Shown here piece by piece: positions 22,338 through 32,505 of a stretch of 64,000 nucleotides of DNA (the stretch's first letter is position 1; every line of letters starts with the position of its first letter). The notes under the pieces are model-generated. The model had not been told where the DNA came from and did not search any database. It was given only the letters and a program-made list of their open reading frames with translations. This stretch comes from Argentina anserina (taxonomy: Eukaryota > Streptophyta > Magnoliopsida > Rosales > Rosaceae): contig NC_065872.1 of NCBI RefSeq assembly GCF_933775445.1, positions 19,654,001-19,718,000 of the forward strand. Reading direction: 5' to 3'. The position numbers and the translations under genes are program-made.

Positions 22338-24229
22338 TGATAGAGCGTTCTAAGACGTCTATAATAAACCATGTTAAATATCATCGTTAGTATAGAATAA
22401 GCAGGGATCGTTCAGTCCGAAGAATTGAAAGGAACTCTAAACTTTTAGTGTTAACAATTAATGGGGGGTTTGAGATTTATTAACTAATAAAATAAAACAT
22501 ACATTACTATTTACATGATCGACTTCTCTTTACCAAACTAAACCAAATTCACCAATGAACCACATAATTACAAGTTTGGTTCTATCATGCCTTCTAATTC
22601 ATCTGATTACATACTTTTAGAGACCAATACAATTAGAGCTTTAGGGGAACATCTACTCATTGAAGATTTCTATTGATGTTTAGGTTGACATAGGGCTCAC
22701 CTAAATTACATGCAATCAAGTTTAACAACACTTAGGGTAGAAATCAAACAAGATTACATTTAAGCACCGAATCTTTATTGGAGACATGCCTCACGGTGAC
22801 GTCACTCACCATGGGGTACATGTAAATTTCCAAAATTTCCCACTTTAATTAACACAAACCGAACCTACTAAGGGCATGATTCGATTTGTGTCAATATGGA
22901 TGATGAAGATAGCACTGAAATACAATCTTAGGGACTACATTCGCGCACTAAATTTGTATGCACATATTTGAAAATTATCTAAAAGCAAGTAAAAGAAGAG
23001 TATAACACAACAATAGAAATACAAACTTCAATAATTATAAGAACATAGATTCGGCATAGTCTTAAAAACATATCAAATAAAATCTGAAAATTCTAAAAGA
23101 AATACAAAACCAATACTTCCACATAAACTTACAATCTTCATAGACAAAGAATTGTAGATTAACACAAATAAACGAAACCATGGAGATAAGTTGCGAGAAT
23201 CACACGTTGTAGGAATCTTAGAGGTACGGCTGCAATAGGTGAAACTCAGTGTAGATGATGATGGTTTTGGGGTGGACGGCTTGACTGATTTGTGAGGAAA
23301 GTTTATGTTGGTGTTTTGGTAGAGTTTTAGCTCTTGAATGCTAAGGAGAAGTGATGATTTTTCTTTGTGAATGATGTGTTATTTATAGATGAGTTTTGGC
23401 TCCTTGAATATTATAGCTTGAACTTTTTCTCCTCAATTTCTTTCACTTATTTTTGTTATTGGTGGGTGCAGTCTCCTTTGATAAATTCCTTTTTTTTTCA
23501 ACTTTTTTGGTGTCTCATTCTTTCTCTCTTGCATTATCTCTTTTTATTCTCTTTCTTTTTCTTTCACTTATTTTTGTCATTAGTGGGTGCAATCTCCTTC
23601 GATAAATTCCTTTTTTTTCTCATTTTTAGGTGTCTTCTTCTTTTTCTCTTGCATTATCTCTTTTTATTCTTTTCCTTTTGTTTTCTCTCTTTTTCTTTCA
23701 CTTATTTTTGTCATTGGTGGGTGCATTCTCGTTTGATAAATTCCTTGTTTTTATCCTTTTTAGGTGTCTCATTCTTTCTTTATTTTCCTCTTTTCCTTCT
23801 TTTCCTCTATTTTTTATTCATTCTAGCTACACAATCTCTTCTTTAAAATCTGAAAATAATAAAAGACAAGAATAAAAACAAGTAAATTACGGAATAAAAG
23901 TTTCAATTCAAGTAGGATTTTTCCAAATGATACGTTTCCTAATCTAAAAAGGATCCTAATGCAAGTAGGATTCTCAATATATCACAAATGTTATCGAAAT
24001 GCCGATTAATGAAGATTCCTAATTTAACTAGGTTTCCTAGTTTCACAAGAAATCCTACTTTAAATAGGACTCCCGACAATTTCTGTGTTTTCAACCTGTT
24101 ATAACACCAAAGTGTAACCAACGTCACCATAGACTCCTAACTCGACTAAATGACTGAATACTAAGAGCTAAGCAAAGTACAACTAGAGGTAAAAACATGT
24201 TAAGAACGTCGCACAAAGTGCTCCTATCA
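22338..24229 (-). mobile_element. Ty3/gypsy LTR, copy 1
   Basis: Read on the minus strand, the LTR starts TGATAGGAGCACTTTGTGC and ends in CTATCA. Its partner in this window is 45058-46936, with matching blocks such as 'tagaataagcagggatcgttcagtcc' split over both copies, and a preserved order of leader and unique parts. Length is about 1.89 kb. The outer boundary rests on the TGATAG/CTATCA inverted ends and is less sure than the inner one, which is marked by 'ccacactt' in the polypurine-like tract at 24232-24241. The element lies inside the copia remnant. Confidence 0.72.
23435..23830. repeat. Pyrimidine-rich tandem repeat in the gypsy LTR
   Basis: Three units starting 'ttcacttatttttgtcattggtgggtgca' (about 23441, 23562 and 23697) and running through 'gataaattcctt' are separated by TTTTCTCTT-rich filler. 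The copy at 45058-46936 does not show this triplication. The 159-residue Phe/Leu/Ser-rich ORF across it is a composition artefact. Confidence 0.75.
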
Positions 24230-24784
24230 AGTACTCCACACTTGGTTTTGCTAATCCCTTAGCAAAACAAAATAAAAATTCTATAAAAACACTATTGCCT
24301 CTAAATGATTGTCTCAGTCAGCATTTTATATACAAAGTGAAAATGTACAAAGGTCAAATGAACATTTTTAGACCTTCAATTACAACTCAAAAATCACAAG
24401 CAGGAGATAATATAACATTTGTTTTTTCGATCTCATTTTTTTTCAATTTCTTTAATTTTTTTTCGTCACTTTGGTTAAAAGGTTTTGATCTTTTTCATAT
24501 ATCTTCCACCCTACACTTATTTCATATATCATCACTACATCATCTCAAAAAGAGTTCTGCCAAGTCTATAGGACAAGGTATAAGTTACTATACTAATCAT
24601 GAAAATAATATAGGTAATGAATAAGAAGCTCAATGTAGGCTCAAATGAGGTTCAACTAAGGTTCAAAGTTCACATTATCAATGAAACTCACAATTTAATT
24701 CTTATGGAATGCAAACCCATCATATATGCATTTAGAGACATAATCATCCTAGACTTTAGGAGCATCCTAAGACTCAACTGACTC

Positions 24785-27762
24785 TGTAACAACCCCAAAA
24801 TTTCGAGCTTAAAAACTCAAAATTTCAAAGTCGTTAAACACTAAACAATTTCAATGAAATCAAAATAATTTAAAATGCCACAGCGGATCATTACTAAGTT
24901 CTCAATACAACTCAGAAAAACCAATTATTACAACCCAAATTATAATTCAACATTACATAAGAGGGAAATGTAATAATCCTCACAATCTCTCACAAAACTC
25001 ACAAATAAATCCACACCAATTCTCTCACACAAGTCCACGCTAGAAACCTCACCAGAAGCAGAATACGAACGACTTCGAGTCTCCGGATTCGTCACTCAAT
25101 CTCCACCAATCAACACCTGCGGAATTATCCCCTACACCATCGAATTAGTGCACCGGGATTGTAAACACAAACCCGGTAAGCTTATAGCTCGTATGAGTAA
25201 AATGAAAATATAACTCGCATATCAAAATATACGAAATTCTACAAATCAATAAATATAAATGCACTCATGAGTTAATGGACGGCCCATCTGGTTGTCCCAA
25301 AAAAAACATATGAAAAGAAAGTGCTCATGAGAAATCGGGAACCCTTCTGGTTACCCAAATACATTTATAATACGGGTACTAATGAACGCTGGTACACATT
25401 TGTTACCCCTCACGTAGTACACCGCCGATATTGGGCAACCACCCGCTACCCAACATCAAAACAATATGAGTACTCATGAGCAGATAACCACCCGTTACCT
25501 CACATACAGTACTCCGGCAGACAGACTAGAGCTCTAACTGTATCGTAACTTTCGCCCGGCCAAAGGCTAGGTTCCGACTTGCCAAACACGTACAATAATC
25601 TCACATCATATTGTACCAAAAATCAAGTCCGAAGACAAATCAACATTTTAACAATCTCCATGTTAAAATCACGTACAATAATCTCACATCATATTGTACA
25701 AATCAAAATCACATGCTCGATACAAATCTTGTCATCGAAATGACATCATCACGATAAAATCATAACAGTACATTATATTGTAAACTATATATATATGTAC
25801 TTATTTACCATTTATACAATATATATATAATCCACTATATCATATACATGTCATAATTCATAAACACGTCCGAAGACAAAACGTTTAACAAACTCCATAT
25901 TGAAATCACGTACAATAATCACACCTCATATTGTACAAATTAAATCACATGCTCGTCATCGAAATGACCAATTTCAATTGAATTCATAACAGTATATAAT
26001 ATAGCAAACTATATATATATGTACTTATTACCATTTATACAATATATATGTAATCCACTATATCGTATACATGTCGTATTTCAATATTTAAATCTCTTGC
26101 AAAAATCTTGAAATCACCGCAAGGGTAGATTCATAAATATGTGAGATTTTACTCACCTTATCAACTCGAGCGTAACTCCACAATTCCCGAAGATAATTCA
26201 TTTCCTTGATTTATCGATCACCTTGAAAAGATAAAAAAGAATTTAGAAACGTTTCGTAAACCTTTAAATGCCGAAACAGTAATAATCTGTTACTGTTCAG
26301 CAATTTCTAGTTTTACGAATCACTGTTCACTAAGTACTATTCACTGAGTACTATTCACGTATTTACTATTCATGTATTACTGCACAAATACTCATCCATT
26401 ACGTATTCCTGTACAAGTACATATTGTTTATGTATTTATGTACGTATAAATACTATTCAAAAGGACATACTGTCTCAGTAAATATTAATTACTGATTTAC
26501 CCTTCTGAAATTACTTTTTACATTTAATGAAAGTAATTTATATTTACATTTACCGTATGTAAAATAAAGTTACATTTACCGTACGTAAATCACTTTTACA
26601 TCTACCGCACGTAAAAATAAATTATAAAATTACTCTTCGGAAACACTGTTTCACGTGCCGCCGCACGTGGCGGTGCGTGGGGTACACGCGCCACCTCCGG
26701 CAGGCCACGCGTGGAGCTCACGCGCCACTTACTGTGGCAGCGCGTGGGGCCCACGCGCCGAGCCTAAGGCCGGCGCGTAGCACGCCACCGCCACCCCATT
26801 TCTCCCCCTCTCCTTCTCGTCCGCCCCTGTACGGCCCAAGGCCACCTCCAAACCTCCTCACGCACTCGCACGCGCCGCCTAAGGTGGCGGTGCTCCCCTC
26901 TCCACCTACACCTCCGATTCTCCTCCAACATTCTCCAATCGATCCAGAATTCTTCCAAATCAATCCCAAACATCAAACAATCACACACAACAATTCAATT
27001 ACATCATTTTTTACCTAAATCGAACGGCGGAAGTTTCGATTTGTCGTCGGTGATGCGTGAGAAACCGACGATGTCGATTCGAGCAGTGGTGAGCTTGAGG
27101 GTTGTTGTGGAGATCACACGGTGCTCGAGGGACCGGTTGTGAGGAACACGACAGCTTGGAGGCGGAGATCGTGACGTGATGCAGAGGAAGGCTCGGGGAG
27201 AGCGGAGACTCTCGGCGGCGAGACAGAGCGGCGCGAGCTCGGGATTTGGTGCGGAGGGCCTTGCGATGCCGTAGAGAGCAGCGGTGATGAACACGACCGC
27301 CTGGATGTAGAGATCGCCGGCGATGGAGTTTTCGAAGGGAAGGAGACTCGGGAGGGTGAGAGAGAAGGAGGGAGGCGCGGGTTTAGGAGAGAGAATAGGG
27401 TTTCTGAAAATGGAAACCCTATTCTGATTAATTTCCTTTTATACCCTTTTCCAAATCGGAAACTAACTTCTATCGTTAATAACTTTTATGTACAACGTCC
27501 GATTAGAACGCGTCACATGTCCTTGAATTCATATTGACGAGCCCTACAACTTTCGTGAAGGAAGTTTTCGCAAATGAGGGACGGAATAAAAGTCGATTTA
27601 TATATATATACGTTCGGAAACGTAACGTTTTTCAAAATAAACGTTTCGAGAACGTTTCCGTTTCGTAAAATCGCAAACAATCAAATTTATTTTACTTGCA
27701 TTTGACAACTGTATAGAATTCATATCAAACCAAAATATTGTTTGAAAAGTAGGGTTATTACA
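24785..27762 (-). mobile_element. Solo LTR, family L1, minus orientation, full length
   Basis: On the minus strand it starts TGTAATAACCCTACTTTTC and ends ATTTTGGGGTTGTTACA. It is flanked on both sides by GACTC (24780-24784, 27763-27767). At 2978 bp it is the reference copy for the L1 pieces at 1-1692, 29440-29724 and 62930-64000. Between the two target copies the gypsy sequence is interrupted exactly here, which confirms the borders. It contains a GC-rich leader (26640-27400) with proline-rich ORFs in both directions; these are not treated as genes. Confidence 0.94.
27436..27570 (-). promoter_or_regulatory. LTR promoter module of the L1 solo LTR
   Basis: On the minus strand the conserved block CTTCACGAAAGTTGTAGGGC, then TCAATATGAATTCAAGGACA and TGTGACGCGTTCTAATCGGA, is followed by TATAAAAG (27436-27443 on the plus axis). 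It is the same arrangement as in L2 and L3. Confidence 0.6.
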
Positions 27763-28360
27763 GACTCAATAAAGCAAACACATTTTTGTTCTAACTTTTT
27801 TAAACATAAACAAACAAACACAAATCAGTCTTGTAAACCTACTCCACACTTAGAAAATTACATTGTCCTCAATGTAAGCTCAAAAGTAAGAATGTAATTC
27901 GTAAGCATAAAACAAGTTCACAAATCCAAACATATACAATTCAACCATAAAAGTGAAGGGATTAGAAAATTCAAACTCATGTAGACGACTCCTCCACTAG
28001 TACAGTTGAAAATGGGTTACTTCCCAGGCAGCGCTTAACTTTTATAGTTCTTTAGCCTATAATCTTCCACTTCTTTTCAAGTTTTAGGTGACGCCACTTG
28101 GAGTTGTACACCTCAAAATTCGTGCCTCCTTGCTATATCAAAACTCAATGCATGTTCACTCCACTCTTAGACTGCATCGCATAAAAAAAAGATAATTAGA
28201 AAACTGGATATAGGATCTCAAAGAATAAGTTAGTAAAGAGTTAATGATTAAGTAAAAGTTAGTATGAGTTAGATTAATTCCAAATCATGAATCAAAAGTT
28301 AGAGTGTGGTGGAACTCTGCTTCTTGTAACACTTGTCGTCCTTCCAAGTCATTGATGTAA

Positions 28361-28491
28361 TGCCTTATAAATAGGCATTACATCAATGATCCTGATGAAT
28401 CAGGGACAAGATAACATTCCTTAACTAGTTAGACTACACTAATTAGGACAAAATATACTAAGTATGTATATGAGATGATTCTCCTACAACA
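28361..28491 (-). mobile_element. copia 5' LTR residue
   Basis: Matches 20655-20773 of the 3' LTR and ends with the same CTCCTACAACA at 28491. The part internal to the LTR is missing because the adjoining gypsy sequence has been fused to it by deletion. Confidence 0.7.
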
Positions 28492-28969
28492 AAGGTTTAC
28501 TTTTCATTTTAATTTTTCAGTACATTTGGCAACTCTAAACAGTGTTTTATAGCTGCGACAATAGGTTGAGCGTTGGGCTTCCAAGGAGGGCACCTACCTT
28601 CCTAATCAAACTATGGCTACTAAATCAGGATATGTTCGGACATAGTTATTATAGATTGGTGCTCTACTATTACCCATCTCTTGCTAAGTTTTGTCTATAT
28701 AATATATATCTCATTTCAATCAAACAAATTCAACCTGAATACGCTTGATTTATAAGGAGTTGTACTGTGTTGCACATCTCTACCACCTTGAGTTAAAATC
28801 TGATACATCTAATTTTGGTAAGGGTGGATCTACGTGTGTAACTGTACATTTAGTCCATTCAATTTATGCTCAGTTCAATTTCTCATTGGTGTGAATCTAT
28901 GTATGTTTTCTGATTCGTGGGCCTTTGTTTATCTTTTATCTGCCTTTTGTTGCCATGAAGAAAAGTATA

Positions 28970-29430
28970 TTAAATCCAGTAAATATTGAGAAGCTTTTGT
29001 TGCAGCAACTCAAGGAGATTCTTAAAATGCAGGCTGAGATGGGAGTTGAAGTTGCTGAGGTACCATCTCACTACCTCTCAGATTAAGAAAAACAAGGGAA
29101 TGAAACAGTGGAGAATTGTTCATTTAAAACAATCTTATATCACAAAACAAGTTTGCTAAGAGAGGCAGATATGATCAGAAGGACCGGTTTGCAAAGAGGA
29201 ATTGATCAAGTGAGAAAGATCCATCTGATGACCCTTTCTTCTGCCAAAGGGAGCCAACCTTACTGCAGAAGTTGAAGCTTTTTAGTTCAGATATCAAGAG
29301 TGATAAAAGTTGCTTCAGAGACTTTCCTGACAAACCTCTGAATTTCCAACTGTGATAGTCAAAGAAACTCTAGTGGAGGAAGGTGCTGCTGAAGACTTGT
29401 CTTCAGTTGCTATGAAAGGTGCCTATAGGG
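28970..29430 (+). pseudogene. Fragment resembling the C-terminal region of a plant NUFIP-like gene
   Basis: Three frames carry consistent pieces: LLLQQLKEILKMQAEMGVEV with PSHYLSD (28998-29085), then KFAKRGRYDQKDRFAKR (about 29150-29200), then DDPFFCQREPTLLQKL and SSDIKSDKS (about 29227-29312), then DKPLNF and FPTVIVKE (about 29330-29370). Order and wording recall plant proteins related to NUFIP1 (nuclear FMRP-interacting protein, a box C/D snoRNP assembly factor). This identification is from memory of the family, without a search. Frameshifts and internal stops make it a pseudogene. It ends 10-20 bp before the L1 LTR start at 29440. Confidence 0.45.
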
Positions 29431-29439
29431 GACGTGACG

Positions 29440-29724
29440 TGTAATAACCCTAAATTTCAATACATTATTTGATTTAATTTGAATTCTATAAAGTTATAAA
29501 TTTCAGTTTAAATGAATATAATTGTTTGCAACTTTACGGAACGGAAACGGAAACGTTATCGGAACGTTTGATTCGAAAAACGTTACGTTTCCGAACGATT
29601 ATATCGACTTTTGTTCATTCGCTCGGTTTCAAAAACTTCCTTCACGAAAGTTGTAGAGCTCGTCGATACGAGTTCGTGGATATGTGACGCGTTCTAATCG
29701 GACGACGTACGTAAAAGTTATTAA
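29440..29724 (+). mobile_element. L1 LTR, first 285 bp, fused to TPS exon 2
   Basis: Starts TGTAATAACCCTAAATTTC exactly like the minus-strand 5' end of the solo LTR 24785-27762, and follows it through GCGACG/GTTTCGAAAC-type blocks to GTAAAAGTTATTAAC. There it switches to TPS sequence (CTTCAACGCTTAGG). At the switch, LTR and TPS share TAAC, a 4 bp microhomology. The LTR's own TATA box lies beyond the breakpoint and is therefore missing. Confidence 0.85.
29636..29710 (+). promoter_or_regulatory. Conserved LTR block without TATA, upstream of chimeric TPS
   Basis: CTTCACGAAAGTTGTAGAGC, then GTCGATACGAGTTCGTGGA and GTGACGCGTTCTAATCGGA match the block found in the other LTRs. In those it sits about 40-75 bp upstream of a TATA box, but the deletion here removed that part. 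It also contains ATG 29684, which is in frame with the TPS exon. Confidence 0.55.
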
Positions 29725-31866
29725 CCTTCAACGCTTAGGCGTGTCCTACCATTTCGAGGATGAGATTTGTGAAATTTTGCAACAAATATTTGACAAGGAC
29801 AATGTCCCACATGATGATCTTCATCAAAATAATTCTGACCTTTATGCAGTTGCTCTTCGTTTCCGATTGCTTAGACAACAAGGGCACAATGTTTCATGTG
29901 GTATGTCGATCATCATGAGCTTGTCTAGTAAGCTCTTCTAGTTCATTTTCTTACTTGACCGAATAATCAATTGAATATATGGCTGGTGAAACAGACAAGT
30001 ACTTCAGCAATTTGAAGGACAATGATGGGATATTCAAGGAATCACTTATCAGTGATACAAAAGGACTACTAAGTTTATATGAAGCTACGCATCTTCGGAT
30101 AAAAGGTGATGATATACTTGACCAGGCATTAACCTTCACCACAACTCATCTCAAGTCTGCAACACGTCGAGATTTAAGCTCCCCACTTTTGAAACAAGTA
30201 ACTCACGCCTTGTATCAGCCACTTTGGAAGGGAATACCAAGGATGGAAGTGAGGCATTACTTGTCTATCTACCAGGAAGATGATTCTCATAATGAAACTC
30301 TCTTATGTTTTGCCAAACTGGATTTCAACCTATTGCAGCAACTCTATCAAAAAGAACTGTTTGAAATTACAAGGTTAGTTTTTCTAACTGCAACCCACTG
30401 CCAGTGGCTGCCTACGTATACATTAAAGAATATATCGTGACTGTACATACTTTAAAAGTTAAGAAACAATCGAGTTATGATAATACTAACTGGATTATGT
30501 ACTTTGGTAATGATCAGGTGGTGGAAGGATGTGGACTTCATGAAGCACTTATCTTTTGCTAGAGATAGGGTGGTTGAGTGTTACTTAAGTGCCTTGGGAG
30601 TTTATTTTGAGCCGAAATACTACTTTCCTAGGAGGACATTAAGTAAATTCATTTACATGGTAGCCGTAATTGATGACATGTATGATGCTCATGGCACATT
30701 TGAAGAACTAGAGCTCTTTAATGAAGCTATTCAGAGGTTCTTCAAACAATCTTCATCACTTTATCTACATGCATGATGTTTCTTTCACGTACAATATTAA
30801 TTTTGCACGCTATTATATTTGATAGTATATATTTTGGTTAAATATATACGTCATACATGCTTAATAAATTCTTTCATCAAAACACTTACTTCTTTATATG
30901 TCTATATTTATCAGGTGGGATATATCTGCCAAAAATCAATTACCAAACTATATGAAAGTCTGTTATCAGACGCTGTTAGATGTCTACACAGAACTCGAAG
31001 AATATCTTGCAAGAGAGGGAAACTTGTATGGCATTTACTATGCAAGAGAATCAGTACGTAAAACTAGCTAGCCCTCATATTAAAACTTAATTAGACTATG
31101 CATACAATTATACAAAGTGTTTATATTCTAAACAATCTGTACGTCTTTATAGAAACTGATTTAAAACATGATCATTATCTCAGATGAAAAGGCACGTCGG
31201 TGGTTACATGAAAGAAACTAGATGGTTTCACTCGGCATACACCCCAAAACTGGATGAATACATGCCCCTAGCAGCACTTACATCCTTGTATTCACTTGCA
31301 ATCGTAGCCGTTGTTGGAATGGGGAATGCAGCTACAAAAGACTCCTTGGATTGGTTACTCACTGATCCTCCTATTGTAAACGCTTCATCTGTAATCGGCA
31401 GACTCTTAAATGACGTTATGTCATATCAGGTACATAATATACATGTATATTCTCATTTAGTTTTCTTATTTGCAAATTTTTCTTTATTGATTAATTAACT
31501 ATGTATAAGATTAAAATATTGAGCAACCCAAAAATAGTTATATCTTATTTTGCCCTCATTTCCATGTAGTTTGAACAAAAAAGAGGGCATAATGCTTCAT
31601 CTGTGGAATTATACGTGAAAGAATATGGTGTTACAGAAGAGGTAGCCAAGCTTGCATTGACTAAGCAAGTGGATGATGCATGGAAGGTCATTAACAAAGC
31701 TTGGCTCCACCCTACCCGAATCCCATTGCCGCTTCTAATGCGGCCTCTCAACCTTGCGCGAGTTATGGAAATTTTGTACAAGTTTGAAGATGCCTTTACA
31801 AACGCAGGGGTTGAGCTCAAGAATTTTGCGACAGAAGTGCTTATCGAATCGGTGCCTATTGCATAA
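29684..31866 (+). CDS. Terpene synthase copy 2 (TPS-a-like), 5' truncated, open LTR-TPS chimeric frame
   Basis: Class I terpene synthase whose relatives ionise farnesyl diphosphate with Mg2+ and cyclise it to sesquiterpenes in the cytosol. Exons: 29684-29900 (TPS part from about 29722), 29995-30373, 30518-30736, 30915-31053, 31184-31429 and 31570-31866, all with GT-AG borders. Their lengths sum to 1497 bp, so the frame stays open for 498 codons. Motifs: RDRVVE (RDR), [10 protein letters not shown] (DDxxD), LLNDVMSYQ joined to FEQKRGH (NDxxSxxxE). Exon 1 with RRx8W and the first part of exon 2 are absent, and the start codon falls in the LTR fragment. Family members are usually about 550-560 residues. 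Clean codons compared with copy 1 suggest recent silencing or residual selection. Whether it is transcribed is unknown; a truncated dead gene is the conservative view. Confidence 0.85.
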
Positions 31867-32276
31867 GCCCAACAATCATTTAGACGACATTACTATGTAT
31901 TTTATCGTTTGGGGAAAAACTCTTTAATTTCCTATTATGAGAGGTATAAAATAAGATGTCCCTTGATTTGGACCCTTTTTATCTACTATGTGTTTCCTTT
32001 TCAAATATGTTAAAAAATAAGTTTGGATTATGAATTTTGTTAATCACATGAGTTAATTAATTACTTTTAGATTGAGTTCTATTCCAATTTATTGGTGGGT
32101 TTCTTAAAACACAATTTATAAGTGGATATGGACAATGCCTTAAGATTACAGCTCTATGATAACTAAGTCGGGACAATATCAAGTCACTAGTACAATTGCA
32201 GTCAACGATGTAAACAGTTAAAAAAGGAGGGCTAGTAACAATATGAACATTGCTTATTAATTAATTTATAGTAATC
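31867..32276. other. TPS copy 2 downstream region
   Basis: AT-rich flank including the probable 3' UTR; no other gene seen. The copia-type element inserts at its end, using TAATC (32272-32276) as target. Confidence 0.6.
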
Positions 32277-32505
32277 TGATGTAGGATAATTAAACGAAAA
32301 TAATAACAACGTAGAAGAACATAACCGAACCGTTTATTGATTGATAATGGGGCCTATATATATAGGCACTACATACTGAGTATCCTGAAGAATCAGGAAT
32401 TCATATCTATTACATTAAAACATAATCTACTCTAATAAAGAAACCTAAATAGGCTAAAACACACACAATGGTAGAATAATAATTCTCCCGGAACACTCCC
32501 CCTTG
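32277..32505 (-). mobile_element. 3' LTR and polypurine tract of the 32-39 kb element
   Basis: LTR 32277-32495; the adjacent CTCCCCCTTG (32496-32505, plus strand) is the polypurine tract in minus orientation. The same tract type precedes the copia LTR at 20773, indicating related families. Confidence 0.85.

Larger units (their letters stand above)
24230..28360 (-). mobile_element. gypsy 3' noncoding internal region, interrupted by a solo LTR
   Basis: 24230-24784 and 27768-28360 are one sequence split by the solo LTR at 24785-27762. They match 46937-49200 of the second gypsy copy: 'gttctgccaagtctataggacaag', 'cactcctagacttta', and 'ccacacttagaaaattacattgtcctc' at about 27845. It is the region between integrase and the 3' LTR seen in plant gypsy elements of the Athila/Tat type. 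It breaks off near 28345-28361, where the truncated copia LTR starts, so one deletion removed the remaining internal region. Confidence 0.7.
20602..28491 (-). mobile_element. Ty1/copia element, minus strand, heavily nested and partly deleted
   Basis: Outer shell of a nested block. The 3' LTR (20602-20773) is followed by a polypurine tract, then the RNase H and RT remnants. A gypsy element interrupts at 22338, and the residue of the 5' LTR is at 28361-28491. The two LTR pieces share 'taggcattacatcaa(a/t)gat', 'tgatgaatcagg', 'aattaggacaa' and 'gatgattctcctacaaca'. Repeat A sequence lies on both sides, supporting one insertion event. No clean target duplication was found (TAGAA left, AAGGT right). 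Confidence 0.7.

Noticed and set aside
23367..23846. 159-codon Phe/Leu/Ser-rich ORF that looks like a membrane protein
   Set aside because: It lies inside a gypsy LTR and is created by TTTTCTCTT-rich tandem repeats; hydrophobicity is a composition effect.
26677..27294. Pro/Ala/Arg-rich ORFs on both strands
   Set aside because: They lie in the GC-rich leader of the L1 solo LTR and are present on both strands; no conservation of frame in the other L1 copies.
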